The notes: generated from the letters alone by a model not told the origin. Shown: positions 16,951-25,407, counted from the stretch's first letter. The stretch is DNA of 48,456 bases from Pseudomonadota bacterium (GCA_018819925.1 JAHJPG010000056.1:1-48456), one strand, 5' to 3'. Numbers and translations: made by a program.

Positions 16951-17072
16951 CCGGCTTCGCCAGCCATCGGCATACTGCGTTACCGGCATCGCTCGGGCCT
17001 CGACGTAGTCCGTGCTACGCCTCCGGCCCTCGCTCGCCGGACGTCTTGTCTGCCGGCCGCTGGCTGTGCCGG
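16951..17072. repeat. 122-bp imperfect palindromic intergenic repeat, copy 1
   Basis: It starts CCGGCTTCGCCAGC and ends GCTGGCTGTGCCGG, which pair apart from three internal bases. The centre is a hairpin, GACGTAG ... CTACGCC. It fills most of the gap between trmB and the DJ-1/PfpI gene, both on the minus strand. Homologous copies lie at 20478, 23502, 43337 and 46939. A REP/BIME-like element or structured terminator are the obvious possibilities. Confidence 0.85.
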
Positions 17073-17112
17073 TCAATAGCTCCCGGCATAGCTTGTTTCT
17101 GGCCAGCCCACT

Positions 17113-17631
17113 TTATTTGAAGGCGGCGAGGAAGGCCTTCATGAAGGCGGGCAGATCCTCGGGAGTGCGGCTGGTTATCAAATTGCCGTCCACCACCACC
17201 TCGGCGTCTTCCCACAGGGCCCCGGCGTGCACCAGATCGTCCTTGATGGCGGAAAAGCTGGTGCAGCGTTTGCCGGGCAGCACCCCAGCCGAGGCCAACA
17301 TCCAGCCCGCATGGCAGATGGCCCCCACCGGCTTGCCCGCCGCGAAGATATCCCGGACCAGCCTCACCGTGGCCTGGTGGCGGCGCATGTGGTCCGGGGC
17401 ATAGCCGCCGGGAATCAACAAGCCGTCGAATTCACCAGCGCTCACTTCGCCGCTGCCCTTGTCGCAGGCAAAGGCCAATCCGCTCTTGGCGTGATAAACC
17501 GTCCCGCCGCTGGTGCCCACCACCGTCACCTCCGCCCCGGCCTCCCGGAGGCGGCAGTAGGGGTAGATCAGCTCGAATTCATTGAACAAGTCCTCTGTCA
17601 ATACGGCGAGGTTCTTTCCCGAGAGAGGCAT
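17113..17631 (-). CDS. DJ-1/PfpI family protein (class I glutamine amidotransferase fold)
   Basis: 172 residues. The start at 17631 is set by AGGAG six bases upstream. The nucleophile elbow is GAICHAGW with Cys106 followed by His107; LLIPGGYAPD and LITSRTPEDLPAF are further family blocks. Members of this PfpI/YhbO subgroup are described as proteases, chaperones or deglycases acting on stress-damaged molecules; which applies here is unknown. It is a single-gene unit flanked by a palindromic repeat and an AT-rich intergenic region. Confidence 0.93.
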   Translation of the reverse strand: MPLSGKNLAVLTEDLFNEFELIYPYCRLREAGAEVTVVGTSGGTVYHAKSGLAFACDKGSGEVSAGEFDGLLIPGGYAPDHMRRHQATVRLVRDIFAAGKPVGAICHAGWMLASAGVLPGKRCTSFSAIKDDLVHAGALWEDAEVVVDGNLITSRTPEDLPAFMKAFLAAFK

Positions 17632-17942
17632 GGCAAACTCCTTTCCCCAAAGCGGCATGAATGCCAGGGCCTGCTTATATTTGGAGCCATGGGGCGTCCG
17701 CAGTCAACCGGCGGCGGCTTGTTTTTACGAGCAATCATGCTATATTAAAAACATACCTGCCGGGTAGTGTAGGCGCTGCCAAGGCAGGTTGCTGGGAGAG
17801 CGGGCCCGCCGCCGGGGAGGAAATGGCGGCGCGGCCTTAAAAGGGTGGACCGTTTTAAAACTTCGTAGAAGCCGGCGGGAGATCCTGTATTCAGGCTGAT
17901 TCCGGCCGGCGGCGACATCCCGCATGTGCGGAGGACCGCCCC
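17632..17942. other. Intergenic region upstream of the NarI/HdrC fusion gene
   Basis: About 311 bases without a gene. It holds a promoter-like pair on the plus strand: TTGTTT (17719-17724) and TATATT (17741-17746), spacer 16, the most AT-rich spot nearby. A 7-bp inverted repeat, ACCTGCC / GGCAGGT, follows near 17757-17790, which could be an operator or leader hairpin. A clear GGAGG (17930-17934) is the ribosome-binding site of the next gene. Confidence 0.4.
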
Positions 17943-19604
17943 ATGCTCTTCTCTGTGGCCCTATATGGCGCCCTGGCCGTCTTGGTCTTGGGCATTGCCT
18001 ATAAGCTAAAATTCTGGCTAACCATTTCCATAGGGCACGGCTCCCGGGAATACTCCCCTGGCCGGCGCCTGGCCGCCTGCCTGAGCGGCCTGGGCCGCTC
18101 CCTGGCCAGCCGCCGCTTGGGCCCCATGTTGGCCGCCCTGGTCCTGGACGGCCTGTTGCAACGCCGCAGCCTGGGCCATAGCCCCTGGGCCTGGGCCGCC
18201 CACATGCTCATCTTCTGGGGCATGATGGGGCTCATCTTTTTGCACGCCCTGGGCCCGGTGCTCATCCCCAGCTTCACCGCCACCCTCAACCCCTGGCTTT
18301 TCCTGCGCAACCTTTTCGGAGTCTTGCTCCTGGCGGGGGCGATCATGGCCATGTGGCGGCGTCTGCGCCTGCCCGGCCTCAAGCGCACCACCCATTGGGC
18401 GGACAGGGCGGCCCTGGGCATACTGGCCTTTTTGGTGCTCTCGGGCTTTGCCCTGGAGGGGGCCAAGATCATAAGCGCGCACAGTTTCGACCAAATGGTC
18501 GAGGAATACGGCAGCCTGTCCGAGGAGGGCGACCGCGCCGCCCTGGGCCAGGTCTGGCGAGAGCGCTACGGGGTGGTTTTCCCCGCGGGACAGGTGCCCG
18601 CCGGCCAGGAGTTGATGGAGCGGGGCCTGGAGTTGCACCAGGACAGCTGTGTGGACTGCCACGACCGGCCCGTCTGGGCCTTTGCATCCTGGCCCCTGGC
18701 CCGGGCCATGACTCCCCTGGCCGCCTGGCTGGATGCGGTGGAGGCCACGGCCTGGCTGTGGCGCTTGCACTTTCTGGCCGCTTTCGCCGCCCTGGCCCTG
18801 CTGCCCTTCACCAAGTTTTTGCACATCTTCACCGGGCCGCTGCTGCTCATGATCCGGGCGGCGGGTCCCCGGGAGGAGATGAGCCCGGCGGCCCGGGCCT
18901 TGGTGCGGGCCATGGAGTTGGATGTTTGCACCCACTGCGGGGCCTGCTCGGTGCACTGCTCGGTGGCCGAGGCGGTGAAACACGTGCCCAACCTGAACAT
19001 CCTGCCCTCGGAGAAGCTTCTGGCCCTGGGCCGCCTGGCCCGGGGGAAGGCCAGCTCCGGCCAGGTGTTGGAGACGGTGCGCCAGGGGGCCTATTTATGC
19101 ACCAGCTGCCTGCGCTGCACCAGTTTGTGCCCGGTGGGCATAGATCTGCAAGACCTGTGGGCGGCCATGAAGGACGACTTGGCCGCAGTGGGCTTTGGCC
19201 CCACCACCCTCGCGGTGGCCCAAAAAGCAGGCGAGGCGGCCGGCCCCAGCCGGAGCGCCTTGCCGGCCCGGGTGAGGAACGAGGGTTTCCAAAACGGCCT
19301 GGGCCTTTCGGTGCAGGCCGAAACCTTCCGGGGCTGCTACCAATGCGCCACCTGCTCCAACGCCTGCCCGGTGGTGTTTTCCTATGCCGACCCCCGCCGG
19401 GAGCTGGACCTGCTGCCCCACCAGATAATGCACACCCTGGGCCTGGGCCTGGCCGAGGAGGCCATGGGCGCGCGCATGACCTGGTATTGCCTCACCTGCT
19501 ACCGCTGCCAGCAAGCCTGTCCCCAGGGGGTGCGGGTGGCCGAGGTGCTCTATGAGCTCAGGGGCCTGGCCGCCGCCCGGCAGGGGCAAGGGGAGAGTTG
19601 CTGA
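17943..19604 (+). CDS. Fusion of membrane cytochrome b (NarI-like), c-haem motif and HdrC-like Fe-S domains
   Basis: 553 residues. About five hydrophobic segments lie at 1-30, 82-107, 120-140, 155-172 and 268-300, with His in AAHMLIFW, FLHALGP, LHFLAAF and KFLHIF as possible haem b ligands. Between helices 4 and 5 is a single CxxCH (Cys236-His240), a possible c-type haem. Four CxxCxxCxxxC motifs begin at Cys329, Cys386, Cys465 and Cys516, enough for four [4Fe-4S] clusters. The order resembles NarI-type cytochromes joined to HdrC/GlpC-like modules. It overlaps its HdrB-like partner by one base. Likely a quinone-linked electron-transfer complex; donor and acceptor unknown. Confidence 0.75.
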   Translation: MLFSVALYGALAVLVLGIAYKLKFWLTISIGHGSREYSPGRRLAACLSGLGRSLASRRLGPMLAALVLDGLLQRRSLGHSPWAWAAHMLIFWGMMGLIFLHALGPVLIPSFTATLNPWLFLRNLFGVLLLAGAIMAMWRRLRLPGLKRTTHWADRAALGILAFLVLSGFALEGAKIISAHSFDQMVEEYGSLSEEGDRAALGQVWRERYGVVFPAGQVPAGQELMERGLELHQDSCVDCHDRPVWAFASWPLARAMTPLAAWLDAVEATAWLWRLHFLAAFAALALLPFTKFLHIFTGPLLLMIRAAGPREEMSPAARALVRAMELDVCTHCGACSVHCSVAEAVKHVPNLNILPSEKLLALGRLARGKASSGQVLETVRQGAYLCTSCLRCTSLCPVGIDLQDLWAAMKDDLAAVGFGPTTLAVAQKAGEAAGPSRSALPARVRNEGFQNGLGLSVQAETFRGCYQCATCSNACPVVFSYADPRRELDLLPHQIMHTLGLGLAEEAMGARMTWYCLTCYRCQQACPQGVRVAEVLYELRGLAAARQGQGESC

Positions 19605-20476
19605 TGAGATACGCGCTTTTCCTGGGATGCAAGATCCCCTCTTACGTGCCCCACTACGAAACCGCCACCCGCCGGGTGCTGGGCGAGTTGGGGGTGGAGC
19701 TGGTGGACTTGGAGTTCCCCTGCTGCGGCTACCCCATGCGCCATCTGTACTTCCGCTCCTACCTGCTTTCCGCCGCCCGGGGCCTGGCCCTGGCCGAGGC
19801 CCGGGACCTGGACATCACCACTCCCTGCAAGTGCTGCTTCGGCTCGCTGAAGCGGGCCCAACGCTTTTTGGCCGACAAGCCGGAGCTGGCCCGGGAGTTG
19901 AACGCCGAGCTGGCCGCCGAGGGTCTGAAGTACCAGGGCAAGGCGCGGGTCAAGCACATTTTGCAGGTGATGCACGGCGACGTGGGGCTGCCCGATCTGA
20001 AAAAGCGGGTGGTGCGGCCCTATGAGCGGCTAAAGGCGGCGGTGCTCTACGGCTGCCACGCGGTGCGCCCCAGCGAAGTCACCGGCTTTGACGACCCAGG
20101 CCGCCCGCATCTCATCGACGACCTGGTGGAGGTGACCGGGGCCACCCCGGTGCCCTGGGCCGGACGCCTGAGTTGCTGCGGGGCGCCGGTGCGCGAACGC
20201 AACGAGGATCTGGCCCTGGCCACCATTCGCCGGCGCCTGGCCGAGGCCCGGGAGGCCAAGGCGGACATTCTGGTGATCGCCTGCGCCTACAGCCAGATGC
20301 AGGCCGAGTGGGCCTATTCCCTGGCCGGGCCCGAGCCCCAGCGGGAGCTAATCGAGGGGCCGGTGCTCTACCCCCAATTGCTGGGACTGAGCATGGGGCT
20401 GTCGGCCAGGGATTTGGCCCTGGAGCGCAACACCCCCAACGGCGAGTATTTATTAAGTTTTATGCGACGGGATTAG
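19604..20476 (+). CDS. HdrB-like CCG-domain protein, partner of the membrane fusion
   Basis: 290 residues; ATG 19604 overlaps the preceding stop (TGATG), with GGGGAGAG just upstream. It has two CCG modules as in heterodisulfide reductase subunit B: FLGCKIPSY, FPCCGYPMRH and TPCKCCFGS; then YGCHAVRPSE, SCCGAPVRERN and VIACAYSQMQ. In HdrB the last motif is CxxC and helps hold a noncubane cluster; here the final Cys is Ser230, so the second site is incomplete. It probably receives electrons from the adjacent Fe-S fusion. It is followed directly by a palindromic repeat. Confidence 0.82.
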   Translation: MRYALFLGCKIPSYVPHYETATRRVLGELGVELVDLEFPCCGYPMRHLYFRSYLLSAARGLALAEARDLDITTPCKCCFGSLKRAQRFLADKPELARELNAELAAEGLKYQGKARVKHILQVMHGDVGLPDLKKRVVRPYERLKAAVLYGCHAVRPSEVTGFDDPGRPHLIDDLVEVTGATPVPWAGRLSCCGAPVRERNEDLALATIRRRLAEAREAKADILVIACAYSQMQAEWAYSLAGPEPQRELIEGPVLYPQLLGLSMGLSARDLALERNTPNGEYLLSFMRRD

Positions 20477-20477
20477 T

Positions 20478-20601
20478 CCGGCTTCGCCAGCCACCGCCAT
20501 ACTGCGTTGCCGACTTCGCTCGGATCCTCGACGTAGGCTTTAGCTACGCCTGCGGTCCTCGCTTGTCGGTCGCCTTGTCTGGCGGCGCCTGGCTGTGCCG
20601 G
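20478..20601. repeat. 124-bp imperfect palindromic intergenic repeat, copy 2
   Basis: Begins CCGGCTTCGCCAGCC one base after the hdrB-like stop and ends GGCTGTGCCGG. The central hairpin is GACGTAG ... CTACGCC. It fills the gap to the convergent beta-propeller gene, where it could act as a two-way terminator. Confidence 0.87.
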
Positions 20602-20619
20602 TGCCTTGCAAAGCCGAAC

Positions 20620-21510
20620 TTACTTGTCGGCGATTTCTATGAAATGCACCTCGCCGGTCACCAAATCCGGCACCACCACCAGATAGCCCTTGCCCTTGGA
20701 CACCAGGGCGAAGTCGGCCGGGCCCTTGAAGCCCCCGGCCAGTTTCACTGGGGCTCCCTCGCCCTTGAGCACGAACAGGCCTCCCCCGGCCCAGTCGGTG
20801 TAGAGGTAGGAGCCGTCGGCAAGCAGGGCCACCCCGTCTAACCGCCCGATATCGCCCCGGATTTGGGTCATCTGGCCCACGTCCCGGGCCAGGTACAGCC
20901 CGCCCGGGCCGCCCAGGTCCTTTTTGGCGGCGATGATAACCCCGCCTCCCGGGGCGGGCCACAGGCCGTTGGGGTGGAAGCCGGTGGGACTGAGCATCAC
21001 CCGCACCTTGGGATCGGCGGCCAAAAAGTTTGCCGGTTGCACCAGGTAGATGCACCCGGCGGCGGTGTCGCTCACGTAGAGCTTGCCCTCGGCCACGGTC
21101 ACATCGTTGGCGAAGCGGGCCCCGGGCAGGGCCAGGCGGCGGCCCTTCTTGCTGGCCAGGTCAAAGCACCACACCGCGTCTATGTCCGCGGCCCACAGGC
21201 GGCCGCCCGCCGCCCACAGGCCCTTGGGCTTGTCCAGCTTCTGGCCCGGGCCGGGCAGGAACTTGGCATCCACCACGCCGCCGTTCATGTCCAGCTTGCT
21301 GATAAAGCCGGCCCCGTCCTTGAGGGTGGGCTTGAAGGCATCGCCGAAATTGCTCATGTACAGCGCGTTGCCGTCCGGATCGTAGGCCACCGACTCGGGA
21401 TGGCCCAGGCCGGGCAGGCTCTGCTGGGAAACCACCCGCCAAGCGGCCAGGGCCGGAGTGAACCCGGCCAGCAAAATCACGGCCAGCAACAAGGCCCCAA
21501 GACTTTTCAT
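20620..21510 (-). CDS. Secreted SMP-30/NHL-like beta-propeller protein
   Basis: 296 residues with a clear signal peptide (MKSLGALLLAVILLAGFTPALA). The mature part has repeating blade-like blocks: GHPESVAYDPDGNALYMSN, LDKPKGLWAAGGRLWAAD, FANDVTVAEGKLYVSD, FHPNGLWPAPGGGVIIA, LDGVALLADGSYLYTDW and FKGPADFALVSKGKGYLVV. This six-blade pattern is seen in SMP-30/gluconolactonase-like proteins. Whether the calcium-binding residues of SMP-30 enzymes are all kept cannot be judged by eye, so enzymatic function is open. GGAGG lies seven bases upstream. It is divergent from korA. Confidence 0.75.
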   Translation of the reverse strand: MKSLGALLLAVILLAGFTPALAAWRVVSQQSLPGLGHPESVAYDPDGNALYMSNFGDAFKPTLKDGAGFISKLDMNGGVVDAKFLPGPGQKLDKPKGLWAAGGRLWAADIDAVWCFDLASKKGRRLALPGARFANDVTVAEGKLYVSDTAAGCIYLVQPANFLAADPKVRVMLSPTGFHPNGLWPAPGGGVIIAAKKDLGGPGGLYLARDVGQMTQIRGDIGRLDGVALLADGSYLYTDWAGGGLFVLKGEGAPVKLAGGFKGPADFALVSKGKGYLVVVPDLVTGEVHFIEIADK

Positions 21511-21713
21511 GGCTAACCCTCCGGGTTAAAGCATCAGGCGGCCCGGTGCGGGCCACCTCGTTACAAGATTCCCACATTATCGGTCCGCCGGCAATATGGC
21601 CATTGCGGCGCTTGGTATGGCAGGCCTGTCTTTGCTACCATGAATGCAAGATTATGTTCTCGGCCCGCCCCAACCCGGGGGGAGGGTGTTTTATTTTGCC
21701 GAAAGGTAGCCCG

Positions 21714-23396
21714 ATGCCCCCAGACAGCATGAATCTGATGATTGGCGGCGAGGCCGGCCAGGGATTGGTCACCATCGGCCAGGTCCTGGCCAAGGCCCTG
21801 GTGAAAAGCGGCTATCACATCCTGGTGACCCAGGATTACATGTCCCGGGTGCGGGGCGGGCACAACACCTTCACCATCCGTTTTTCCCCCCGGGAGTTGG
21901 ACAGCCCCTGCGAGGGGGTGGACCTTTTGGTGGCCCTGAACCAACAGACCCTGGACCGTCACGCCGGGGAGCTGAACCCCGGGGCGGTGGTGTTGGCCGA
22001 CACCGGCCTGAGCTGCGGCCAGGCCCCCTGCCTGGGCGTGCCCTACGATGATCTGGCCGGCAAGCGCTACCTGAACACCGTGGCCCTGGGGGCGTCCGCC
22101 CACCTGCTGGGCCTGGACCTGGATCTGGTGGCCGAAACCCTGGAAAAGGCCATCGGCATGAAAAAGGACGGCAAAGTGGTGGAGGAAAACCGCCAGGCCC
22201 TGGGCAAGGCCTATGAATGGGCCGCCGGGCAGGAGCACGGCCTCAGGCTTCCAGGCCCGGCAAAACAGGACGGCCCGCGCATGGTGCTGGGGGGCAACCA
22301 GGCCATAGCCCTGGGGGCCCTGGCCGGAGGGCTCAAGTTCCTGGCCTTCTATCCCATGACCCCTTCCACGGCCATAGCCCTCACCGTCATCGCCCACGCG
22401 GCGCAGATGGGGGTGGTCTACGAGCAGGCCGAGGACGAGATCGCGGCGGTCAACATGGCCCTGGGGGCGTCCTATGCCGGGGCCCCGGCCATGGTCTGCA
22501 CCAGCGGCGGCGGCTACGCCCTCATGACCGAAGGCGTCTCCCTGGCGGGCATGACCGAAACCCCCCTGGTCATCGCCATCGCCATGCGCCCCGGCCCGGC
22601 CACCGGCCTGCCCACCCGCACCGAGCAGGGCGATCTGCTCTTCGCCCTGCACGGCGGCCACGGCGAGTTCCCCCGGGCCATCCTGGCCCCCGGCTCGGTC
22701 AAGCAGTGCTTTGCCGCCGGCTACCGGGCCCTGCACCTGGCCGAGAAATACCAGGGCCCGGTGTTCATCCTCACCGACCAGTTTTTGGCCGACAGCCTCA
22801 GGGCGCTCAAGCCCTTCGACCTTGGCGGCCTCGCGCCGGTGCGCCCCGGCGGGGGCGGGGCCTCGGGCGGGGACTATCGGCGCTATGAGATAACCGAGGA
22901 CGGCATATCGCCCCGGAGGCTGCCGGGCATGGGCCCGGAGCTGGTGGTGGCCGACAGCGACGAGCACGACCAAGACGGCCACATCACCGAGGACCTGGAG
23001 CTGAGGGTGCGCATGAACCACAAGCGCCTGGCCAAGGAAAAGGGCCTGCGCTCCGAGGCAGAGCCCCCGGCCTTCCAAGGCCCCGAGGACGCGGACACCC
23101 TGCTGGTGAGCTGGGGCTCCAGCCTGGGGCCGGTGGCCGAGGCGGCCCGGCGCCTGCGCGGGGAGGGCCAAGGCGTGGCCACCTGCCACTTCAGCCAGGT
23201 TTGGCCCCTGGAGCCGAAGCAGTTCGTGGAGCGCTTGGCCAAGGCGGGCCAGGTGGTGGTCATCGAGGGCAACGCCACCGGCCAGTTCGCCGGCCTGCTG
23301 AACAAGGAGGCCGGCATCAAGGTTCAACGCTTCATCGGGCGCTGCGACGGCCTGAACCTGACCCCCGAATACATCCTGCGCCAATTGGCCAGCTAG
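21714..23396 (+). CDS. korA: 2-oxoacid:ferredoxin oxidoreductase, fused gamma-alpha subunit
   Basis: 560 residues from ATG 21714, with GAAAGG (21701-21706) seven bases upstream. Residues 1-180 are the gamma domain (IGGEAGQGLVTIGQVLAKAL, then YMSRVRGGHNTFTIRFS). Residues about 185-370 are the pyrimidine-binding alpha domain (AFYPMTPSTAIA, YEQAEDEIAAVNMALGASY, TSGGGYALMTEG, TRTEQGDLLFALHGGHGEFP), followed by the transketolase C-terminal-like domain. The fused gamma-alpha form is usual for 2-oxoglutarate-type enzymes. It makes acyl-CoA from a 2-oxoacid and CoA, reducing ferredoxin. The stop codon lies inside the end of a MITE-like element that separates it from korB. Confidence 0.92.
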   Translation: MPPDSMNLMIGGEAGQGLVTIGQVLAKALVKSGYHILVTQDYMSRVRGGHNTFTIRFSPRELDSPCEGVDLLVALNQQTLDRHAGELNPGAVVLADTGLSCGQAPCLGVPYDDLAGKRYLNTVALGASAHLLGLDLDLVAETLEKAIGMKKDGKVVEENRQALGKAYEWAAGQEHGLRLPGPAKQDGPRMVLGGNQAIALGALAGGLKFLAFYPMTPSTAIALTVIAHAAQMGVVYEQAEDEIAAVNMALGASYAGAPAMVCTSGGGYALMTEGVSLAGMTETPLVIAIAMRPGPATGLPTRTEQGDLLFALHGGHGEFPRAILAPGSVKQCFAAGYRALHLAEKYQGPVFILTDQFLADSLRALKPFDLGGLAPVRPGGGGASGGDYRRYEITEDGISPRRLPGMGPELVVADSDEHDQDGHITEDLELRVRMNHKRLAKEKGLRSEAEPPAFQGPEDADTLLVSWGSSLGPVAEAARRLRGEGQGVATCHFSQVWPLEPKQFVERLAKAGQVVVIEGNATGQFAGLLNKEAGIKVQRFIGRCDGLNLTPEYILRQLAS

Positions 23397-23653
23397 CCCG
23401 CATATTCCATGAAGGTCGGCGGCAATAAACGACGAATTTACAATTACGAGATTCTCATGGAAAACGCGTTGGTTTTATCCAATAAGTGTTCGAGTCTTAA
23501 CCCGGCACAGCCAGCCAGAGGCAGACAAGGCGACCGGCAAGCGAGGGGCGCAGGCGTAGCCATAGCTACGTCGAGGTCCGAGCGATGCCGGCAACACAGT
23601 ATGCCGGTGGCTGGCGCAGCCGGACGCACGGCCTTCATGGAATATGCGGGCTA
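23394..23653. mobile_element. 260-bp MITE-like element with 22-bp perfect terminal inverted repeats
   Basis: The left end (23394-23415, beginning TAGCCCGCATATTCC) is an exact reverse complement of the right end (23632-23653, ending GGAATATGCGGGCTA). An AT-rich left arm precedes an inner palindromic repeat (23502-23623). No transposase is encoded. The TA at each end could be a target duplication around GCCCGCAT termini, but this is uncertain. A related 185-bp element is at 46829-47013 with homologous ends and left arm (CGGCAATAAAC against TGGCAACAAAC). It lies between korA and korB. Confidence 0.75.
23502..23623. repeat. 122-bp imperfect palindromic repeat, copy 3 (inverted, inside MITE-like element)
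   Basis: Same family as copies 1, 2 and 4 but in the opposite orientation: CCGGCACAGCCAGCC at the left and GGCTGGCGCAGCCGG at the right. The centre is GGCGTAG ... CTACGTC. Confidence 0.85.
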
Positions 23654-23665
23654 AGGAAGGCGATC

Positions 23666-24523
23666 ATGGCCAGCATAAAAGACTACGGCGACATCGAAAC
23701 CGCCTGGTGCCCGGGCTGCGGCAACTTTTCCATACGCAAGGCCCTGATCCAGGCCCTGGTGGAAAGCGGCCTGGCTCCCCACCAGATCCTCCTGGTCAGC
23801 GGCATCGGCCAGGCGGCCAAGACCCCCCACTATCTGCGCTGCAACTGCTTCAACGGCCTGCACGGCCGATCCCTGCCGGCGGCCACCGGGGCCAAGCTGG
23901 CCAACCCGGAGCTCAGGGTCATCACCACCAGCGGCGACGGCTGCAACTACGGGGAGGGCGGCAACCACTTTTTGGCCGCCCTTAGGCGCAACGTCAACCT
24001 TACCGTGCTGGCCCACGACAACCAGATCTACGGCCTGACCAAGGGCCAGGCCAGCCCCACCAGCCTGGAGGGCATGCACACCAAGGCCCAGCCCACGGGA
24101 GTGCACTCCTATCCCTTCAACCCGGTGGCCGTGGCGGTGAGCATGCACGCGGGCTTCGTGGCCCGGGGATTCGCCGGGGAGGTGGAGCATTTGGCCGGGC
24201 TGATAAAACAGGCCCTGGCCCACCCCGGCCTGGCCCTGGTGGACATTTTGCAGCCCTGCGTTTCCTTCAACAAACTCAACACTTTTCAGTGGTATAAGGA
24301 AAGGGTGTACAAGCTGGGGGAGGTGGAGCGGCACGATCCCGCCGACTGGGACAGGGCCATAAAGCTCAGTTACGAGTTCGGGGACCGCATCCCCATCGGG
24401 GTGATCTACACCAACAGCCGGCCCGCCTTTGACTCCTACTTCCCCGTGCTGGAAAAGGGCCCCCTGGCCTCCCAAGAGGTGGACTACGGGGTCATGGAAA
24501 AAGTCTTGGAAAGCTACTGCTGA
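23666..24523 (+). CDS. korB: 2-oxoacid:ferredoxin oxidoreductase beta subunit
   Basis: 285 residues from ATG 23666 with GGAAGG (23655-23660) five bases upstream; a longer reading frame would begin in the preceding element. [4Fe-4S] ligands are likely Cys in WCPGCGNFSIRK, RCNCFNGLHGR and LQPCVSFN. The thiamine diphosphate motif is SGDGCNYGEGGNHF, followed by HDNQIYGLTKGQASPTS. It pairs with KorA to form the oxidoreductase; no separate ferredoxin (KorD) gene is nearby. Its stop overlaps the start of the binding-protein gene (TGATG). Confidence 0.93.
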   Translation: MASIKDYGDIETAWCPGCGNFSIRKALIQALVESGLAPHQILLVSGIGQAAKTPHYLRCNCFNGLHGRSLPAATGAKLANPELRVITTSGDGCNYGEGGNHFLAALRRNVNLTVLAHDNQIYGLTKGQASPTSLEGMHTKAQPTGVHSYPFNPVAVAVSMHAGFVARGFAGEVEHLAGLIKQALAHPGLALVDILQPCVSFNKLNTFQWYKERVYKLGEVERHDPADWDRAIKLSYEFGDRIPIGVIYTNSRPAFDSYFPVLEKGPLASQEVDYGVMEKVLESYC

Positions 24524-25317
24524 TGAAAAAAGCCTGTTTGCCTCTCCTGGCCGTTTTTTGTCTGGCGCTTTTGATGGCCCTTACCGCCGCCTGCGGCAGG
24601 CTGGACAAGCAGGACCCGCTCACCAGCAAGGAGCGGGCTTGGCTCAAGGAACACGGCCCGGTGCTGGTGGGGGCCGACCTCACCTACCATCCCTTTTCCT
24701 TTGTGGGGGCAGATGGCCAGGCCGAGGGCATCTGCGCGGGCCTGTGGCGGGCCATGGCCAAGAAGCTGAACTTCGAGGTGCGCTTCGAGGCCCTGAATGA
24801 CGACGTGGAACTGGAGCGCCTGAACTCCGGCGCCCTGGACTCCAGCACCGGCATGTTCCCCCTGGGCGCGCGCAAAAAGACCCTGGACTTCAGCGAACCC
24901 TTTTACCCGGTGACCGCGGCCATTTTCGTGGCCAGCCGGGGCCATGGGGTGCGCGGCCTGGAGGAGCTCTCCCGCATCAAGGTGGGGGCGGTTCGCAACG
25001 ACTCCGGGGCGGAGATTTTGACCAAAAACAACATCACCCCGGTGCTGTTTGACAGCTACAAGGCCTGCGTTCAGGCCCTGGGGCAAAATCAGGTCCAGGC
25101 CGTGGTCATGGACGATCCGGTGATGCTCTATTGGCGCAATCGCTTGAAAATGGGGGACAAGATATCCTGGGCCCAGGGCAACGCGGTGGTGGAGCGCAAC
25201 GACCTGGCCATGCCGGTGAAAAAGGGCAATGCGGTGCTCTTGGGCATCATCAACAAGGGCCTGGCCCTGATGAGCGGTTCGGAGTTGCAGAGGATTAAGG
25301 AGCGCTATCTGCCCTAA
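24523..25317 (+). CDS. Periplasmic solute-binding lipoprotein, SBP_bac_3 family
   Basis: 264 residues with a lipoprotein signal (LLMALTAACGR, acylated Cys). The mature domain opens LTSKERAWLKEHGPVLVGAD, then YHPFSFVGADGQAEGI, LNSGALDSSTGMF and LDFSEPFYPVTAAIFV, the pattern of amino-acid-type binding proteins and BvgS-like sensor domains. No ABC permease or ATPase lies nearby, so it may be an orphan binding protein or a sensory partner. Its start overlaps the korB stop, indicating coupled translation, which is odd for a transport protein. Ligand unknown. Confidence 0.82.
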   Translation: MKKACLPLLAVFCLALLMALTAACGRLDKQDPLTSKERAWLKEHGPVLVGADLTYHPFSFVGADGQAEGICAGLWRAMAKKLNFEVRFEALNDDVELERLNSGALDSSTGMFPLGARKKTLDFSEPFYPVTAAIFVASRGHGVRGLEELSRIKVGAVRNDSGAEILTKNNITPVLFDSYKACVQALGQNQVQAVVMDDPVMLYWRNRLKMGDKISWAQGNAVVERNDLAMPVKKGNAVLLGIINKGLALMSGSELQRIKERYLP

Positions 25318-25319
25318 CC

Positions 25320-25407
25320 TGGGCGGCTGCGCCACGCGGCCGGGGGCTGCGTTGGCCGCCGCGCGCGGTCCTCGCTGTAGGCTTGGCCACAGCCGCGGCC
25401 TCTCGCT
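25320..25407. repeat. Decayed copy of the palindromic repeat
   Basis: Between two convergent genes. Blocks such as CTGCGTTG, GTCCTCG, TGTAGGCTT and GCGGCCTC appear in the same order as in the repeat at 20478, but the ends are eroded. Homology is by eye only. Confidence 0.4.

Noticed and set aside
21561-23384. 607-residue minus-strand open frame opposite korA
   Set aside because: Antisense to KorA, which has clear cofactor motifs; no ribosome-binding site or family features.
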